From: Zeus faber
Taxonomy: Eukaryota > Chordata > Actinopteri > Zeiformes > Zeidae
Length of the DNA: 64,000 nucleotides
Reading direction: 5' to 3'
NCBI GenBank assembly: GCA_960531495.1
Contig: OY482859.1
Location: 29,633,112 to 29,697,111 of the forward strand
Shown in pieces: positions 11,933 through 23,729 of this stretch (position 1 is its first letter; every line of letters begins with the position of its first letter). The notes beneath the pieces were generated by a model. It saw only the letters and a program-made list of their open reading frames with translations. It was not told the DNA's origin and made no database searches. Made by a program: the position numbers and the translations under genes.

Positions 11933-11983
11933 TAGCGAGAAATAGCAATAGAAAATAGTTGCAAATTAAAAAGTTGTAAAAAT

Positions 11984-11994
11984 GAATGAATGAA

Positions 11995-12041
<47 letters not shown>

Positions 12042-12043
12042 AT
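11984..12043. repeat. (AAAT)n microsatellite in intron 3
   Basis: GAAT units grade into about 12 AAAT/AAATA units inside the short (about 350-bp) intron 3. Confidence 0.95.
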
Positions 12044-12108
12044 ACATTTTTTTTAATCGGAGAATCGGTGGAGAAGCAACAATTAGAGAGGCGACAATGG
12101 GGTTATGG

Positions 12109-12109
<1 letters not shown>

Positions 12110-12143
<34 letters not shown>

Positions 12144-12154
12144 CATACATACAT
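12110..12154. repeat. (TA)n / TACA microsatellite in intron 3
   Basis: About 14 TA units followed by ACAT units, ending ~47 bp before the exon 4 acceptor. Confidence 0.93.
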
Positions 12155-12200
12155 AATTTTTTTTTACCTAAAACGCGTCCCTTTTGTCTTTTTTTTTTAG

Positions 12201-12329
12201 TGAGCTCAATAAGCCGCGTCCTTCGAGCCCGATTTGGGAAGAAGGACGACGAAGAGGAGTGCGATAAAAAAGACGAAGACGGAGAGAAAAAAGCCAAACA
12301 TAGTATCGACGGTATTCTCGGTGACAAAG
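12201..12329 (+). CDS. pax7: pax7 exon 4 (end of paired domain, octapeptide)
   Basis: The exon encodes [20 protein letters not shown], an acidic/basic linker, and [24 protein letters not shown] is the last helix of the RED subdomain. HSIDGILG is the octapeptide motif, which in Pax proteins recruits Groucho/TLE-type corepressors. The exon starts after a T-rich acceptor ending TTTTAG at 12200 and ends in phase 1 at ACAAAG|GTAGGG. Its 43 residues (151-193) match the family. The DDEEEC stretch resembles fish forms more than the mammalian EEEDEA. No defects were seen. The next exon lies 27 kb away. Confidence 0.97.
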
Positions 12330-13653
12330 GTAGGGATGTCCACAATTGCTGTTGATTTAATTGTAGTCCGAGAAATTTAAATTACTTGGGGGGGGGGGGG
12401 TATTTTTATTTTTATATTTCGTTAGAATTGTTTTTGGTGACAAAGGGCCACTCGTTTTGTCATTTATTTGTCATATTTAAACCGCATTCTCACAAGGGAC
12501 GAGAGCTGCTTCATTATTCATGGTGAGGCCCGGTAGGGGCCTATCGCACAGGACGCGCAGACGGATGGAGAAAACAAACTCTTGATTGGTTAAACGGTCC
12601 CTTGAAACATGAAGTGACAAACAATCGATATAAATTACCGTCACGATGAAAACTGCCAAATTGTTTATTTGTTTGCTTTTACATGTTGGAAAGCGTGGGT
12701 ACTTGTGAGTGGAGAAGCACTGATTTAAGACAAGACGCGCAGGGTCAATTGTCGTCAGTTTTACATCAATACGTTATGATTTTTATGGCTTTTATTTGAA
12801 TCCTCACCAGAATTGATCCAAGGAATCGACAAAGCGACTGCATTTGGACTCATTTGGATTCATTTCGTTTCAGCTTCCGGACAAAGGCTTCATATGTCGA
12901 TGTGGGTCTTTGCAGTGAATGTAGTTGTTTTTTTTCGCTTATTAACGAACAATGTCGCGTTGTGACAGTGCGGTGAACCGCGATTATAATAGAGCGCATG
13001 GGCGCTAATCGGAGGTAGAAAAAAACTCTTAAAAATGTATTGACATACGAATTCTGTATTTTAATTGTTCTAATTAAATGTAAATATTCAGGCTTGTTTC
13101 TGAATAACATTTTGGAAGGAAAGTGTCTTGTGTTAACAGAGACCCATTAAGAATGATGCAACCTCTCGTAAAATTATAGACAATTATAACTGTCAACGAA
13201 TTCATATTTTAATATATTGATATTTGAAATTTATCTTCTAAATTCTATACATTTTGTCGCGAGGGCCGCGTAGATATTCGACCAAAGACGGGATGCTGCT
13301 TTATTGTAAGAGTTTTTATTTTAGGCCCAGTTCTTTAGATTTCACAAATGGCTCTCATGTGAAATTGTGACCACTAACCAAACTACTAGGAGACAGTTTA
13401 CACCCACCACCCCCAGGCCATCAAACGTTTCCCTTTTGAAATTCTTTAGAGATCAGTCCATGCACTTGTTTCATTTTATCATCCGGGGCTGTTGGTTTAA
13501 TAACGTTAAGACTTATTACAGCTGGTAATGAAACCGGTGTCTGTTGAATGGATAGGGGTGTTAATAGCCCCCCAGGCATGGTAAAGAAATGTATTTATCC
13601 CCCATCAGCCCCTCACTCTCAACCGTTTCCGAGCACATACGTTGTAGTTGAAG

Positions 13654-13655
<2 letters not shown>
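12330..13655. other. pax7 intron 4, 5' part; possible conserved non-coding DNA
   Basis: No exon was recognised. A G-run lies at 12390-12401. The stretch 12480-13010 is free of simple repeats and contains balanced-composition blocks (for example 12510-12650) that look like candidate regulatory sequence. This is judgement only, since conservation cannot be tested here. Confidence 0.35.
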
Positions 13656-13694
<39 letters not shown>

Positions 13695-13706
13695 GGGGGG
13701 GGGGGG
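13656..13706. repeat. (GT)n followed by poly-G
   Basis: About 18 GT units run directly into about 15 G. Confidence 0.95.
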
Positions 13707-13897
13707 TTAAAGCAGATTAAATTGAGCCTTTTTTATTTCTCTCTTCACTTTCATCTCTAAACGGCTGCAGCGCCCTGAGGGTGGATGGAGGGGGGGCGCA
13801 AAGTCGTGAGGTTTAAGGGGGCTGGGGGGCCATTTTCCAGTTGTTTGGATTGTGTTTGTATATATTTATTCATATAATTTTTCAAGCGAAAATAAAT

Positions 13898-14222
13898 CGC
13901 GGGGAGAGTCGTTTCAATCTTAACGGCGAATTTATTTAAGGGGTATCAATTTAAGGGAAATTAGAGAAAAATCATTTATATTTAAAAAAAGATTCGTATA
14001 CACAAGGGAAATTATAGTCTTCTCATGAGAAAATTCGTATCTATTTAAGGGGAATTCGTATATATTTAGGAGAAAATTAGTATAAATTTAAGGAAAAATC
14101 GTATCAATTTACGAGAAAATTCATATCTTTATAAGTGAAATTCGTATCCTTTGAAGAGAGAAATCGCTATTTCAGAGAAAATGTGTATCTATTTCAGTCT
14201 AAATCTATTCAAGTTGAAGTTC
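13898..14222. repeat. Degenerate ~23-bp minisatellite
   Basis: About fifteen diverged units fit a consensus near GAAAATTCGTATCTATTTAAG, with 16-34-base spacing. Recurring cores are TTCGTATC/A, ATTTAAGG and GAGAAAAT. A few further units (TTTAAGAGAAAAG, GTATCTATGGGAAAATCG) continue at 14289-14325 on the far side of a LINE-tail insertion. Confidence 0.75.
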
Positions 14223-14289
14223 GTGCGTAATCACCGGGCGTCATGACGTTTCACTGCATATATGTATGACCGTATGTATATGTATGTGT
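14223..14289 (+). mobile_element. LINE 3'-tail-only insertion inside the minisatellite
   Basis: It begins TGCGTAATCACCGGGCGTCA, shares the TGCATATATGTATGACCGTA core with the LINE 3' ends elsewhere in the window, and interrupts the minisatellite array. Confidence 0.75.
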
Positions 14290-14352
14290 TTAAGAGAAAA
14301 GTTGTATCTATGGGAAAATCGTAGAACCGAGGGTTGGAGGGGGAAAACATCT

Positions 14353-14353
<1 letters not shown>

Positions 14354-14418
<65 letters not shown>

Positions 14419-14465
14419 CTATATTTATATAGCACCTTTCACACACATGTAATTCAAAGTGCTAA
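14354..14465 (-). mobile_element. L2-like LINE 3' tail with (ATA)n
   Basis: A (ATA)n array (14354-14417) is joined to sequence that, on the minus strand, reads AGCACTTTGAATTACATGTG, followed by GAAAGGTGCTATATAAATAT. That is the typical L2-like LINE end with an ATT-type tail. Only the tail is left. Confidence 0.65.
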
Positions 14466-15271
14466 CTCGACAGCAATCAAATAGTAACAAAAGCAAAGCA
14501 AACAGGCAATACCGACAAGCAAGCAAAATTAATTTATATAAATAAATACTAAATATTATACTAATTTCAGATTAATAAGGGACCATGGTTTAGATTTTCC
14601 AACAACGCATCTTAACAGGAGGCCTTTTTGAAAATTGAATTCTTTATTAAAACCTATAATTTTATTTGATTGTGACTTTCTATTCGCTATGTCAAAACGA
14701 CAGATATATCTGCAATTTATCGTATGCACCATGAATATTATCGGATAGGCCTACACCTTTTTTTGGTCTGCTTGATAGGAGGAGGAAAGGTTTTTTTTAA
14801 GCCAAACTGACCTCGTTTTAACAAGCCAAGCTTTCTGGCGTGTCACATCTGTCAATAGGCTACTCAAACAACTTAAAAAAATGGGGATTGCGTATAACCA
14901 ATTAAGCAGCCATTGTGGGTTATAGAAGGGATCTGATGATTCCTTATAGTACATGTTGAGACGTCAGTATAATCCAACATATCCTCATATCTAACACGTC
15001 TCACATAAAGACTATATATATAAAGACTAAAGACATAAAGACTATAACTGTGTCAATAGATTTAAATGCAGTGCATGGCACTATACAGGCCTCGTTAATA
15101 TGAAGTTGTAGCACAGTAGTAAAACAGGAACTAAAACAACTCTACTTTTATTCTTTATGGGAGCATTTTAATTCAACCCTGTTGGAACCAAAGGCAAGAA
15201 AAAGGGGAAAATGTCTGAGGATTAAGAGAGAGACCACTTCAAACGAGCAACAGATGGTGATGCTATGAAGC
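14466..15271. other. Intron 4 stretch, nothing recognised
   Basis: AT-rich intronic DNA without a recognised exon or repeat. Confidence 0.45.

Positions 15272-15311
<40 letters not shown>
15272..15311. repeat. (ATT)n microsatellite
   Basis: About 13 units. Confidence 0.95.
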
Positions 15312-15314
<3 letters not shown>

Positions 15315-15559
15315 AGTGGAGGGGTTGAATAAGAGCCAAATGTTGTTACAGATATGACATTCACTACAGCGCTTCGTGTGAATCAATGTATTCAACTAGG
15401 ATTAACCTCGCCGCCTCTCAGCAGACTGCACTGGTTCTACTGTATTTCAAACAAGGAATTGGACTGCAACGAGGAAATTCGTCGTAAATATGGAGTAAAT
15501 AATGGTAACGATTATTGTTATTTCTATGTATTATTATTATGATGATGATTATTAATACG

Positions 15560-15560
<1 letters not shown>

Positions 15561-15609
<49 letters not shown>

Positions 15610-15638
15610 ATTAATACTACTACTACTACTACTACTAC

Positions 15639-15673
<35 letters not shown>
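15561..15673. repeat. Compound AAT / ACT / ATT microsatellite
   Basis: (AAT)n at 15561-15607, then (ACT)n at 15616-15640, then (ATT)n at 15650-15673. The first and last blocks are complementary and can fold back. Confidence 0.92.
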
Positions 15674-15674
<1 letters not shown>

Positions 15675-15689
15675 GGTTGCGTTTGTGTT

Positions 15690-16345
15690 TCCTGTTAGGG
15701 GTCCCACCCCAATTGTTTTTGTCAGGGAAAAATTTACGTCAGTAGTCTTGGGATAGCCTGCATTATAGTGATTGGTCAACAATCGGGACCTCACCTAGAT
15801 GGTGGCAAATGCAGATTTGATTTCAGGACGTTATGGATGTCATGGTTCCGACAAAGCCACAGACAAAATGAATAAGACGTGTATTCAGGGCAGTTCCAAC
15901 ATGGCATAATCCAAGTTTGATCCAGATCGGTTCAGTATTGCGGAAGAAGTTTGTGATCAACAATCGCAACCTCACCAAGATGGTGCCTTGCATATGCTGT
16001 AATGGTGAAATCCTTGCGCACATGCGCAATCTCACAGAGTACACAGATCACGTGATAGCACTGGAATCGGAACGTCACCAAGATAACGCTATATAGTCGC
16101 GATTTTACTTTAACTAAAGGAATACAAGCTACAAGCTCTTAACCATAAGAAGTTACAAAGTGTCAGGTATTATTTTATTACTATTAATCTTTATTACATT
16201 TGAAAAAATAAGTTAAAGTATTGACAGAAGTCAATTGGATTAAACAAAGCACAGCATATTAAATGTCATAAATTATACGCTTCTGAGGACAACTGACACG
16301 CACCAGAGTAAGTTATACAAAATGAAAACCCAATAATATCACTGT
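15690..16345. repeat. Unnamed dispersed repeat, copy A
   Basis: It shares long blocks with copies B (17915-18400) and C (18838-19150): a 'GGCAGTTCCAACATG' block, a 'GAAGAAGTTTGTGATCAA' block, a 'GCGCA(C/T)ATGCGCAA' palindromic core, and the 'CTTCTGAGGACAACTGACACG' end (A and B). It starts TTAGGGGTCCC. No coding frame is shared. Family not recognised. Confidence 0.75.
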
Positions 16346-16642
16346 CATAGTCATTTCAGAGATATCAATGTATACAATCTTCCTGAATTATAATTACTGG
16401 TAACAATAACTATGAGCAATTACATAATACAAGGAGCATGCATTTATTGTGTATGTGTTTTGAAATGTTTTCATTTTTTTTTATGTTTTGGAAACATTTT
16501 TCTTGCACTAGTTGTCATGCCTTTTCCTCCATTTGGACTTCTCTTCTACAAATTTCACCATGAATCCTCCTACAAATTCAGTACACATATCATCCATAAT
16601 AATGACTCAGAGCACATTGTGACATACTCAGCACCCTACTCA
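16346..16642. other. Intron 4 stretch, nothing recognised
   Basis: A frame of ~95 codons (16412-16699) has no recognisable family and runs into a putative transposon terminus, so I do not call it a gene. Confidence 0.4.
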
Positions 16643-17591
16643 AGCCTCTTTCCCACCTGCACTGAAAGCCGTAAATCTACTGGCAATGTTCCGTATTGAC
16701 GTCATGTGGGAACAGGAGCCGGTGTCAATATATCATTAAAGTCGTTACGTAAATTTCGCCACTCTCGATCTAGTATAATTTCCGGGAAAATGCCGGTACA
16801 GCTGTCAATAGAAGTGTGTGGGAATGGAAGCAGTAACATTGCCGTAAAGTAGGGGTAGAGCCAAATCCAAATAAAGCACAAATATTGGGTTTCTACAAAT
16901 ATTTACTTAAGTACAAATATTTAAAAAATGTTTTGTTTTCGGGAAGAAAATAAAAACATTTGGAAAAAATGGCGAGTCCAATCTGACGGTGCTTGGCTGC
17001 AAAGACAAGAAACTGAATCACGTTCAGTCTCTATGGAGACAGGTCTATATATTCTTGAATTTTATTCTTTCTCTCATTAAAAATGCTACTCAGATCCTAG
17101 ACGTGTCTCTTAGAGTTAGGGGTGTAGTGAGCACTTGTGCCATCAAGCACAAGTGCTTCGCTTGCCCGACGGCTGCACTAGAGCCAGAGAGGGAACAAGC
17201 GGACAGGGAGGGTTAGAACAGGAAGAGAACGTTCCTTCTCCGAAAGGCAGAGAGTGTAGGACAGGTTGAAAATGATCACACTGATTTAATAACATTGGGT
17301 TTGGCTTATTGTGTGTAGGGACTCTGTCAGCGAGGGAACCGAGACCGTCTGGGAGGGGCGGGGAGACGGGGAGCGAATCGCTGGTCTGAAAATGAAACCG
17401 ACTCTGTTGCCTAGTCTCGTGTGCGTGATATTAGACACATATTAACATTATGTACTGTACCATAACAGTAATCTATGTGGGAACATATAGAACTTTTCCA
17501 TAAAGGAGGCCAATGTCTGAATGACTACCTACTGCCTTTGCCGGATATTTTTTATCCAGCAATGTTACGGATTCCATGTGGGAAAGGGGCT
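16643..17591. mobile_element. Candidate non-autonomous DNA transposon with inverted termini
   Basis: Termini AGCCTCTTTCCCAC (16643-16656) and the reverse complement of 17578-17591 (AGCCCCTTTCCCAC) match at 13 of 14 bases, with weaker matches (CCGTAA) further in. Interior: an 11-bp-arm hairpin at 17130-17157. No transposase frame. The call rests only on the inverted repeats. Confidence 0.35.
17130..17157. repeat. 11-bp inverted repeat
   Basis: AGCACTTGTGC and its exact reverse complement around a 6-base spacer. Confidence 0.8.
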
Positions 17592-17799
17592 TCTGAAACA
17601 GCATTAAAACACAGCCCCAAAAGAAACCTTGCAATAAGGACAATATCCAAGAACATCAGGTTTGTTACAATTACAACAAAAATCTGTTGGCCACTACACA
17701 CAGTTGATTTCATTTTATATCCTCTATGATTTAAGTCAGTTAAATCACTTGCCTAGTTTATTTATTTATAAGTGTAAAAAATACATTATTACTGTCAGG

Positions 17800-17926
17800 G
17801 CAGTTTTTTGTCTTTTGTCTATTTTAAGTGCCATAACATAATTCTGTTGCCCAAAATGGATAAGTAATCGTGATAAATAATCGTGATCATCATTTTAGCC
17901 ATAATCATGCAGCCCTACTTCCGATG
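17800..17926. repeat. Repeat D copy 1 (hAT/MITE-like end)
   Basis: It shares with 18405-18546 the series AGTGCCATAA, CCCAAAATGGAT, GATAAATAATCGTGATCA and GCCATAATCATGCAGCCCTA. Ends of this kind (CAGCCCTAC) are common in fish hAT-type MITEs. It abuts copy B of the unnamed repeat. Confidence 0.55.
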
Positions 17927-18400
17927 GTGGCCCGTGCAGATGTAACTCATCTCATGGAACCGACAAACCCACAGACGCGATTAATCATATTTGTATTCGG
18001 GGCAGTTCCAACATGCCGTTGTTCGAGTTTCATCCAGATAGGCAGGTCAGTATTGTGGAAGAAGTTTGTGATCAAAAATAGCAACCTCACAAAGATGGTA
18101 CCACAGACAGACATATATTTTTGTGCGCATGCGCAAGTTAATGGAGTTCACAGATCTATAGTTGCAATTGGACTTTAACTAAAGGAATCTAAGATACGAA
18201 CTCTTAACCATACAAAGTAACAGGTATTATTTTATTACTATTAACTCGTATTATGTTTGAAAATAAATTAGTTAAAGTATTACCAGGAGACAATTGGAAT
18301 AAACAAAGCGCTGCATATTAAATATATACGCTTCTGAGGACAACTGACACGCGTACCAGAGTAAGTTCTACAAAATAAAAGCCCAATAATGATAATATTA
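17915..18400. repeat. Unnamed dispersed repeat, copy B
   Basis: Colinear with copy A (15690-16345) from the 'GATGGTGGC' block through 'CTTCTGAGGACAACTGACACG' and 'CCCAATAAT'. Diverged by many substitutions and small indels. Confidence 0.75.
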
Positions 18401-18404
18401 TTAT

Positions 18405-18546
18405 GCAGTTTTCAGTTGATTTATTAAGTACCATAAAATAATCATCTTCCCCAAAATGGATTAATAATAATGATAAATAATTGTGATCACAATATACACT
18501 ACAATAATCGTGATTATTATTTTTGCCATAATCATGCAACCCTACT
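18405..18546. repeat. Repeat D copy 2
   Basis: Second copy of the element at 17800-17926, with extra sequence between GATCA and AATCGTGATTATT. Confidence 0.55.
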
Positions 18547-18751
18547 TCAGAATGATAACCGCTGTTAGTTACGGCGTAGGAAACCCACCCACAGCCGCAA
18601 ACACCGATCATAGAATTACACTATAACCAGGCCAGAACAAATGAACTTCTGCAGCCACAAAACACAACGGAACAGAGAGCCAAAGCACCCTTGTCCATTG
18701 AGCTTTAATGAAGCTACTCCGGACGCTGCATATTGCTGCCTGCAGCTATAT

Positions 18752-18807
18752 TTATTATTATTATTATTATTGTTATTGTTATTGTTATTATTATTATTAT
18801 TATTATA
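18752..18807. repeat. (TTA)n microsatellite, interrupted
   Basis: TTA/TTG units adjoining copy C of the unnamed repeat. Confidence 0.93.
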
Positions 18808-18837
18808 ACATTATGTCCTTTAGCTCACACTTTATTA

Positions 18838-19150
18838 TTAGGGGTCCAGCCACCGAAGGGGGCGGAGACCCCTATTGTTTTTGTTCATGAAAAATGTATT
18901 TCTGTGGTGTGTGGATCTCATGGAACCGACAAACCCACAGACGCAATGAATAATATTTGTATTTGGGGCAGTTCCAACACGCTGTCGTCTGAGTTTGATC
19001 CAGATCGATCCATTTTTGTGGAATAACTTTGGAAAAAACAGTATTTTTTATCATCTCGGCGACAGTGAAATTTCTGCGCGCATGTGCAAGATGGCGGCCG
19101 AACAGGTCACGTGATAGCACTGCAGTCTACTGATTAGTCATAGACCATGA
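18838..19150. repeat. Unnamed dispersed repeat, copy C (partial)
   Basis: It begins TTAGGGGTCCAGCC and has an AGGGGTC ... GACCCCT stem at its start. It then follows copies A and B (CTCATGGAACCGACAAACCC, TTCCAACACG, GCGCGCATGTGCAAGATGGC). It stops before the downstream half present in A and B. Confidence 0.7.
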
Positions 19151-19480
19151 GGACCTCCCCAAGATGGCGGCGCACAGGATACGGGCTAACCCGTACAGAC
19201 CAACCCGACCGAGACTCTTCCTTACCTACTCCCAGTCACTCGCCAATAAGATGGCCGGGATAAGACTGAGGATTACTTCACACCACACTAGATAGCTGTG
19301 TGATGATCATAACAGAGACTTGGCTGGAAAGCTTGATTCCCAATGCGGCTATCGTGTTAGCGGGCCGCTCTGTTTACCGAGTAGACTCCGCTGAGAGGAG
19401 TGTGCATATACTGTATGTTAATTATGACAACATGACAATGACAACAACTGTTTGTTAATAATGACCTTGTGTCAAATATT
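19151..19480 (+). mobile_element. LINE endonuclease-domain fragment
   Basis: The + strand reads VMIITETWLESLIPNAAIVL then AGRSVYRVDS, which is the beginning of the apurinic-type endonuclease domain of a fish LINE (the TETWL motif contains the catalytic Glu). Only ~0.3 kb is present. Possibly the same LINE group as 3905-4960. Confidence 0.75.
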
Positions 19481-22400
19481 AATGCACAATTACAGCCAGG
19501 GGCTGTGGTGACCTGCTATCCCTAGGCGCACCCCACGGGTGTCATGGAGGAGATTTGGCATTGTGTGTCTCAGATGAGAAGAGTAGGAGAAAGGTACGAT
19601 TGAGAAAGAGGAAATGGATAGGCTTTGGGAGTCTTTGATCCTTGTGGTGCTTATCAGAAGCACTTTGTTTATTAGTTTAAGCTCTTTTTTTTTTACCATT
19701 TGGACAGAATCCATCTCATTTGGGCCCTCTGGGGGCCCAGATGACATGATGTCTTGACTGCAGGGGACAACCTCCCCACCCTGCATATATCCTCTCCTGC
19801 TCATAACTTTAGTGTTCCCCCCCATATCTCTCTTTAAAATTTCACTATTCATTTAATTATTTGCATATTTATTTATCCATTCATTTCTTTCTTTGTCTAT
19901 ATATTTATCAATGTCTTTTTTCTTCATGTATCTTTTTATTTATCAATATTTGTTCTATTTATTTATTTAGTCAGTCAGTCTGAGAGACTGAGATGAGCAT
20001 CTTCAGGTTGCCATTCCACATACAAAAAAAACGGGTCGTCAATCTGCTCCAATCTCCGAATGCTTGAAGGTTTTACCTCGACCCAATACGGGGGCTGATT
20101 GCCCTGTTTAGTCTTTGTTTTCAAGAACAATCAAGGCCTAATCAGTTTTACTTTATTTTGTTGCCTCCCGAGCTGACCTACTTGTTGATTTCCTTGTATT
20201 CCGTGTGTGTGTTTTTCGGAGAGCTCAACAACGTCTCTGAGAAAACAAATATATGTAAAGAGGAGCCCACTAAACTGTGTGTGTGTGTGGGGGGGGGGGG
20301 GGGGGGGGTGAATGGGAGAAAAGCAGTCACTTTCTTTTGCCATGGAGTGTTTAGTATCCCCCCCCTCGCCCGCACACCCCTAATCCCAGCTTTCATTTCA
20401 CCGACAAATGCCAAGAATCTTGTCTGGCAACCCAACGGGGGGCTGATCAGCGAACAAAAGACGAAACAGTTCACAAAGAGGGCTCATGGGCAAAACGGGG
20501 TTGAGGGCAGTCAGAGACCCTGGCAGGGCCTTTAACGCTCCGTTCGCAAACGGTAGCTGCGGGACAATGGTGGAAGCCGGGGAGCGGTACCGTCATGACA
20601 ATATTGCAAACAAAAATAGATGTGGCTGGAGAACCCTGGCCCGTCCATTGGGGAAAGACTTTTGATATATTTGATTTGTGATGATATCTGTATAGGGATA
20701 GGGTAAAAGAGTGGAGATTCTACAAAGGCAGGTACTACAGATATTGTCCCAGGCAACCTTAGATATTTTGTGCATTACCACTTTATAACTGACAGGCTGT
20801 GTCAGGATTTGCAACCGGCCCGCTATGCCAACAGTGGTTAAACCCCTTACTCTTTACTTAACCCTTAAGCCCACTCAGGACAAGTATAGAGTGACCTTAC
20901 ACACTTATTCCAAACTGAGACAAAGAGACAGAGAGGGGTGAAGGTCGTTTCTCTCCTTTGATTTGATACAAATAACCTTGGTGATGTGATCCTCAAATTA
21001 ATCGAAAATATCAAATTATAGTAGTTTAAATACAGACGTTGGATTGAAAGGTAATAGGCAGGAAGTGCTAGGTTAATGTTTTGTGTATAGCCAAGAAGTG
21101 ACCTCGAAAGATGACATTTAGAAGAAATATTCACGACTCCTAGTTGACCAAACTGCAACTACAATTCATTTTTTACCGATTTTTGAAATTGTAATTTGTT
21201 TTATTAGACTATTCATTTTTGTTGCATTTGTGTAGATATGAATATTAGCGTTACCGTAGAATAATAAAATAATGTCATGACACTGATATTGTTGGCTGGT
21301 AGCATCGCAAGGCATCGAAAAATATCCTTTCTTTTGGTTAAGATCTGATCACCAACCTGAAGAATTATTTTTTTGCTGGGAGTTTGAGTAATGTCAGACT
21401 TTGGGTTCTCAGACAAAGATTGCCACTGGGACCAATTACATTTAATAATCTCTATTGATTTGTATTGTAAATCAGATTCACGAAAGGCAACCTATGTTAT
21501 GTAATTGGCTTGGGAATTACTTTAAATACACAGGGATTACTATAGCCAATAAAGGCTTGGCAATTCTTTGGAGTTCGCGTTCATGCCACTGAAAGGTATG
21601 AAAGTGGATTAATGGCCGTTACATTAAAATAATTTGAGCCACATACGGTTTTTAAAATGCTATCATGCCATAATGGGAATTCTGTATATCTCACAAGCTC
21701 CTTTGTACTCATTTGAATGCAAAGGGGACTTAATTTCATAATGTGGTGATTCGAATACATGAATGTGTGACATTCTGGAGATACAATGGACTTAATACCT
21801 TGGGTTTGCAAGTTGCCATGAGTTGAGGTTGCTTGTCAACTCACATTTCTTTCTGGTGAATCACAATTTTTAAATTGGCAGACAGCAATACATCTTTCAA
21901 AATAATTTTGTCTGTGCATCAAATTTTGCTATAAGTATTGCCAATGTAGTTTAGAATATATATTTTTTATCACTTTAACAATTCAGGTGTTACAGCAGCA
22001 AGAGTTGACAGAACAGTGCAAGTCAAAAAGGAGATCGTTTCTTTATCAAATAGAAATAAAACGTACACATCTACAGTATTACAAAAGTACAAGGATCACA
22101 TAGCAGCTGTGAGCAGCAATAATATGGAATTATGGTATGAGTAAATTTATTGGTATCGTAGATATGTACTGTAAGGACTACCCTTTCATTCCACATCCCT
22201 CTTACCTCTCGATTATTGTTATTGAAATGAATGTGCATTTGTCCATGTCCATGTGAATGGATGGATGTGGATCTGTCTGGATTGAAAAACAATCAGTTTT
22301 CCATATTAACCAGTAGCCATTAGGGCTCAGTTTCAGGTTTTCAGCTGAAGATTTTCCTCTCTCTTTGCTCACAATGACATCAAAAGTCAACTTCATCTGA

Positions 22401-23729
22401 CTTTTGTTGAAGAGCATTTCTTCCTATTTAGAGGATATAGGTATGGACCAAAATGAACCCTACATCTTTCCCTCTAACATAATCTATTGATGGAAAAGAA
22501 CTTGCGAACAAGAAGCAAAAAGAGAAAATTATAGTCAAAGAAACCACAGAGCCCTGCCCTTTTTTGGGGCGACTGCATTTGCTATTCAAGGAGTTGATGA
22601 ACTCCTCCAAAAAGTTTATTAAGCGGAGGCACACAATGCGATCCAAAGGCTTCGGGCAACCAGGCTGACAGTTTAGAAACTCACTGGCCATTGTAACCCA
22701 AAGGCAGACGCATGAATACCTCTGAATGGGCCAAAGCTAGACAAGGGCGAAACCCCCCAATGCCCCCAAAAGGGAAAGGTCTCTCTGCCTTGCATCGGCA
22801 AGCCGAATGGTATCTCTAATACCTCTGCTTTGCATTAATGTACATCTGCGGTGGGAGGGGGGTTGGATGTGGGAGGGGCGGTGGGTTTACCGGTCTTTTG
22901 GAGTGTAAGTTAAAGCCCTGTGTATTGCACGCCCACTGCGGGGCTGCAGGTGTCTCCGTGCTGTCAGGGAAAGTATGCTAATCATGAACAAGAGAGTAGA
23001 GGGAGGGTTGCGAGGGAAAAGTTTACTTTTTGCATCTCCCACTCTCTTCACGGTTGCCAAAGTGGCTTTCAGCTCCAACCTCAAAAATTTCTTTCAGGGT
23101 TTGAGGGTGTCCTTTTTGGACTGTACTGGTACTCCTTCCCTTTCCTACGTGTCATACCAGAACTAAATACTTAAATGTTAAAGGTTTGTTGAATCACAAC
23201 CTAGCTTATTATAGGGTTGGATATACTGTACATGATAATAGTCAGGGCAAAACTGTGGGTTTGGGAAGTCTGGGAAGTCTCAGTCTACCAACAGTCAACC
23301 AAGTTGAAGAAAGTTCTACATTGAATAATTGCAATTTTATGTCTTCAATGACTCTGGTTGTGACAGTTCCTTCATGCTTCTTGGTTGTTATGGCATGGCA
23401 TGGAGATAACTGGGACAAATATTGAATCTATAGACAGGCGTGTTAATGTGTTAATGTGCGTGTTGCAGGTTCGGAAGTCATCTTTAGATTAGGATTAAAG
23501 TGCCAACAGATCCGTTGCTTCCCCAATGGGGGGACACACACTTGCGCTTGAGCCAGATGTACGTGGTGCGAAATAAGGGCAGTTGGCGACCATGATCGAT
23601 TGGCATTACGCTACCATGATGAACTTATGGGATGAACATTGTCCAGACTCGTTATTACTCTCATTACCCCAGGGGAGGTGACCCTGCAGCCTCCACAATT
23701 TGCGAAGAAGCAACCAGGCAATGGCAGGA
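19481..23729. other. Intron 4 stretch, mostly unique DNA
   Basis: No exon or named repeat was recognised over 4.2 kb except a poly-G run (20289-20308) and T-rich tracts. The low repeat content contrasts with the flanks; blocks such as 20380-20540 and 22540-23090 are plausible places for regulatory DNA, which I cannot test. Confidence 0.35.
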
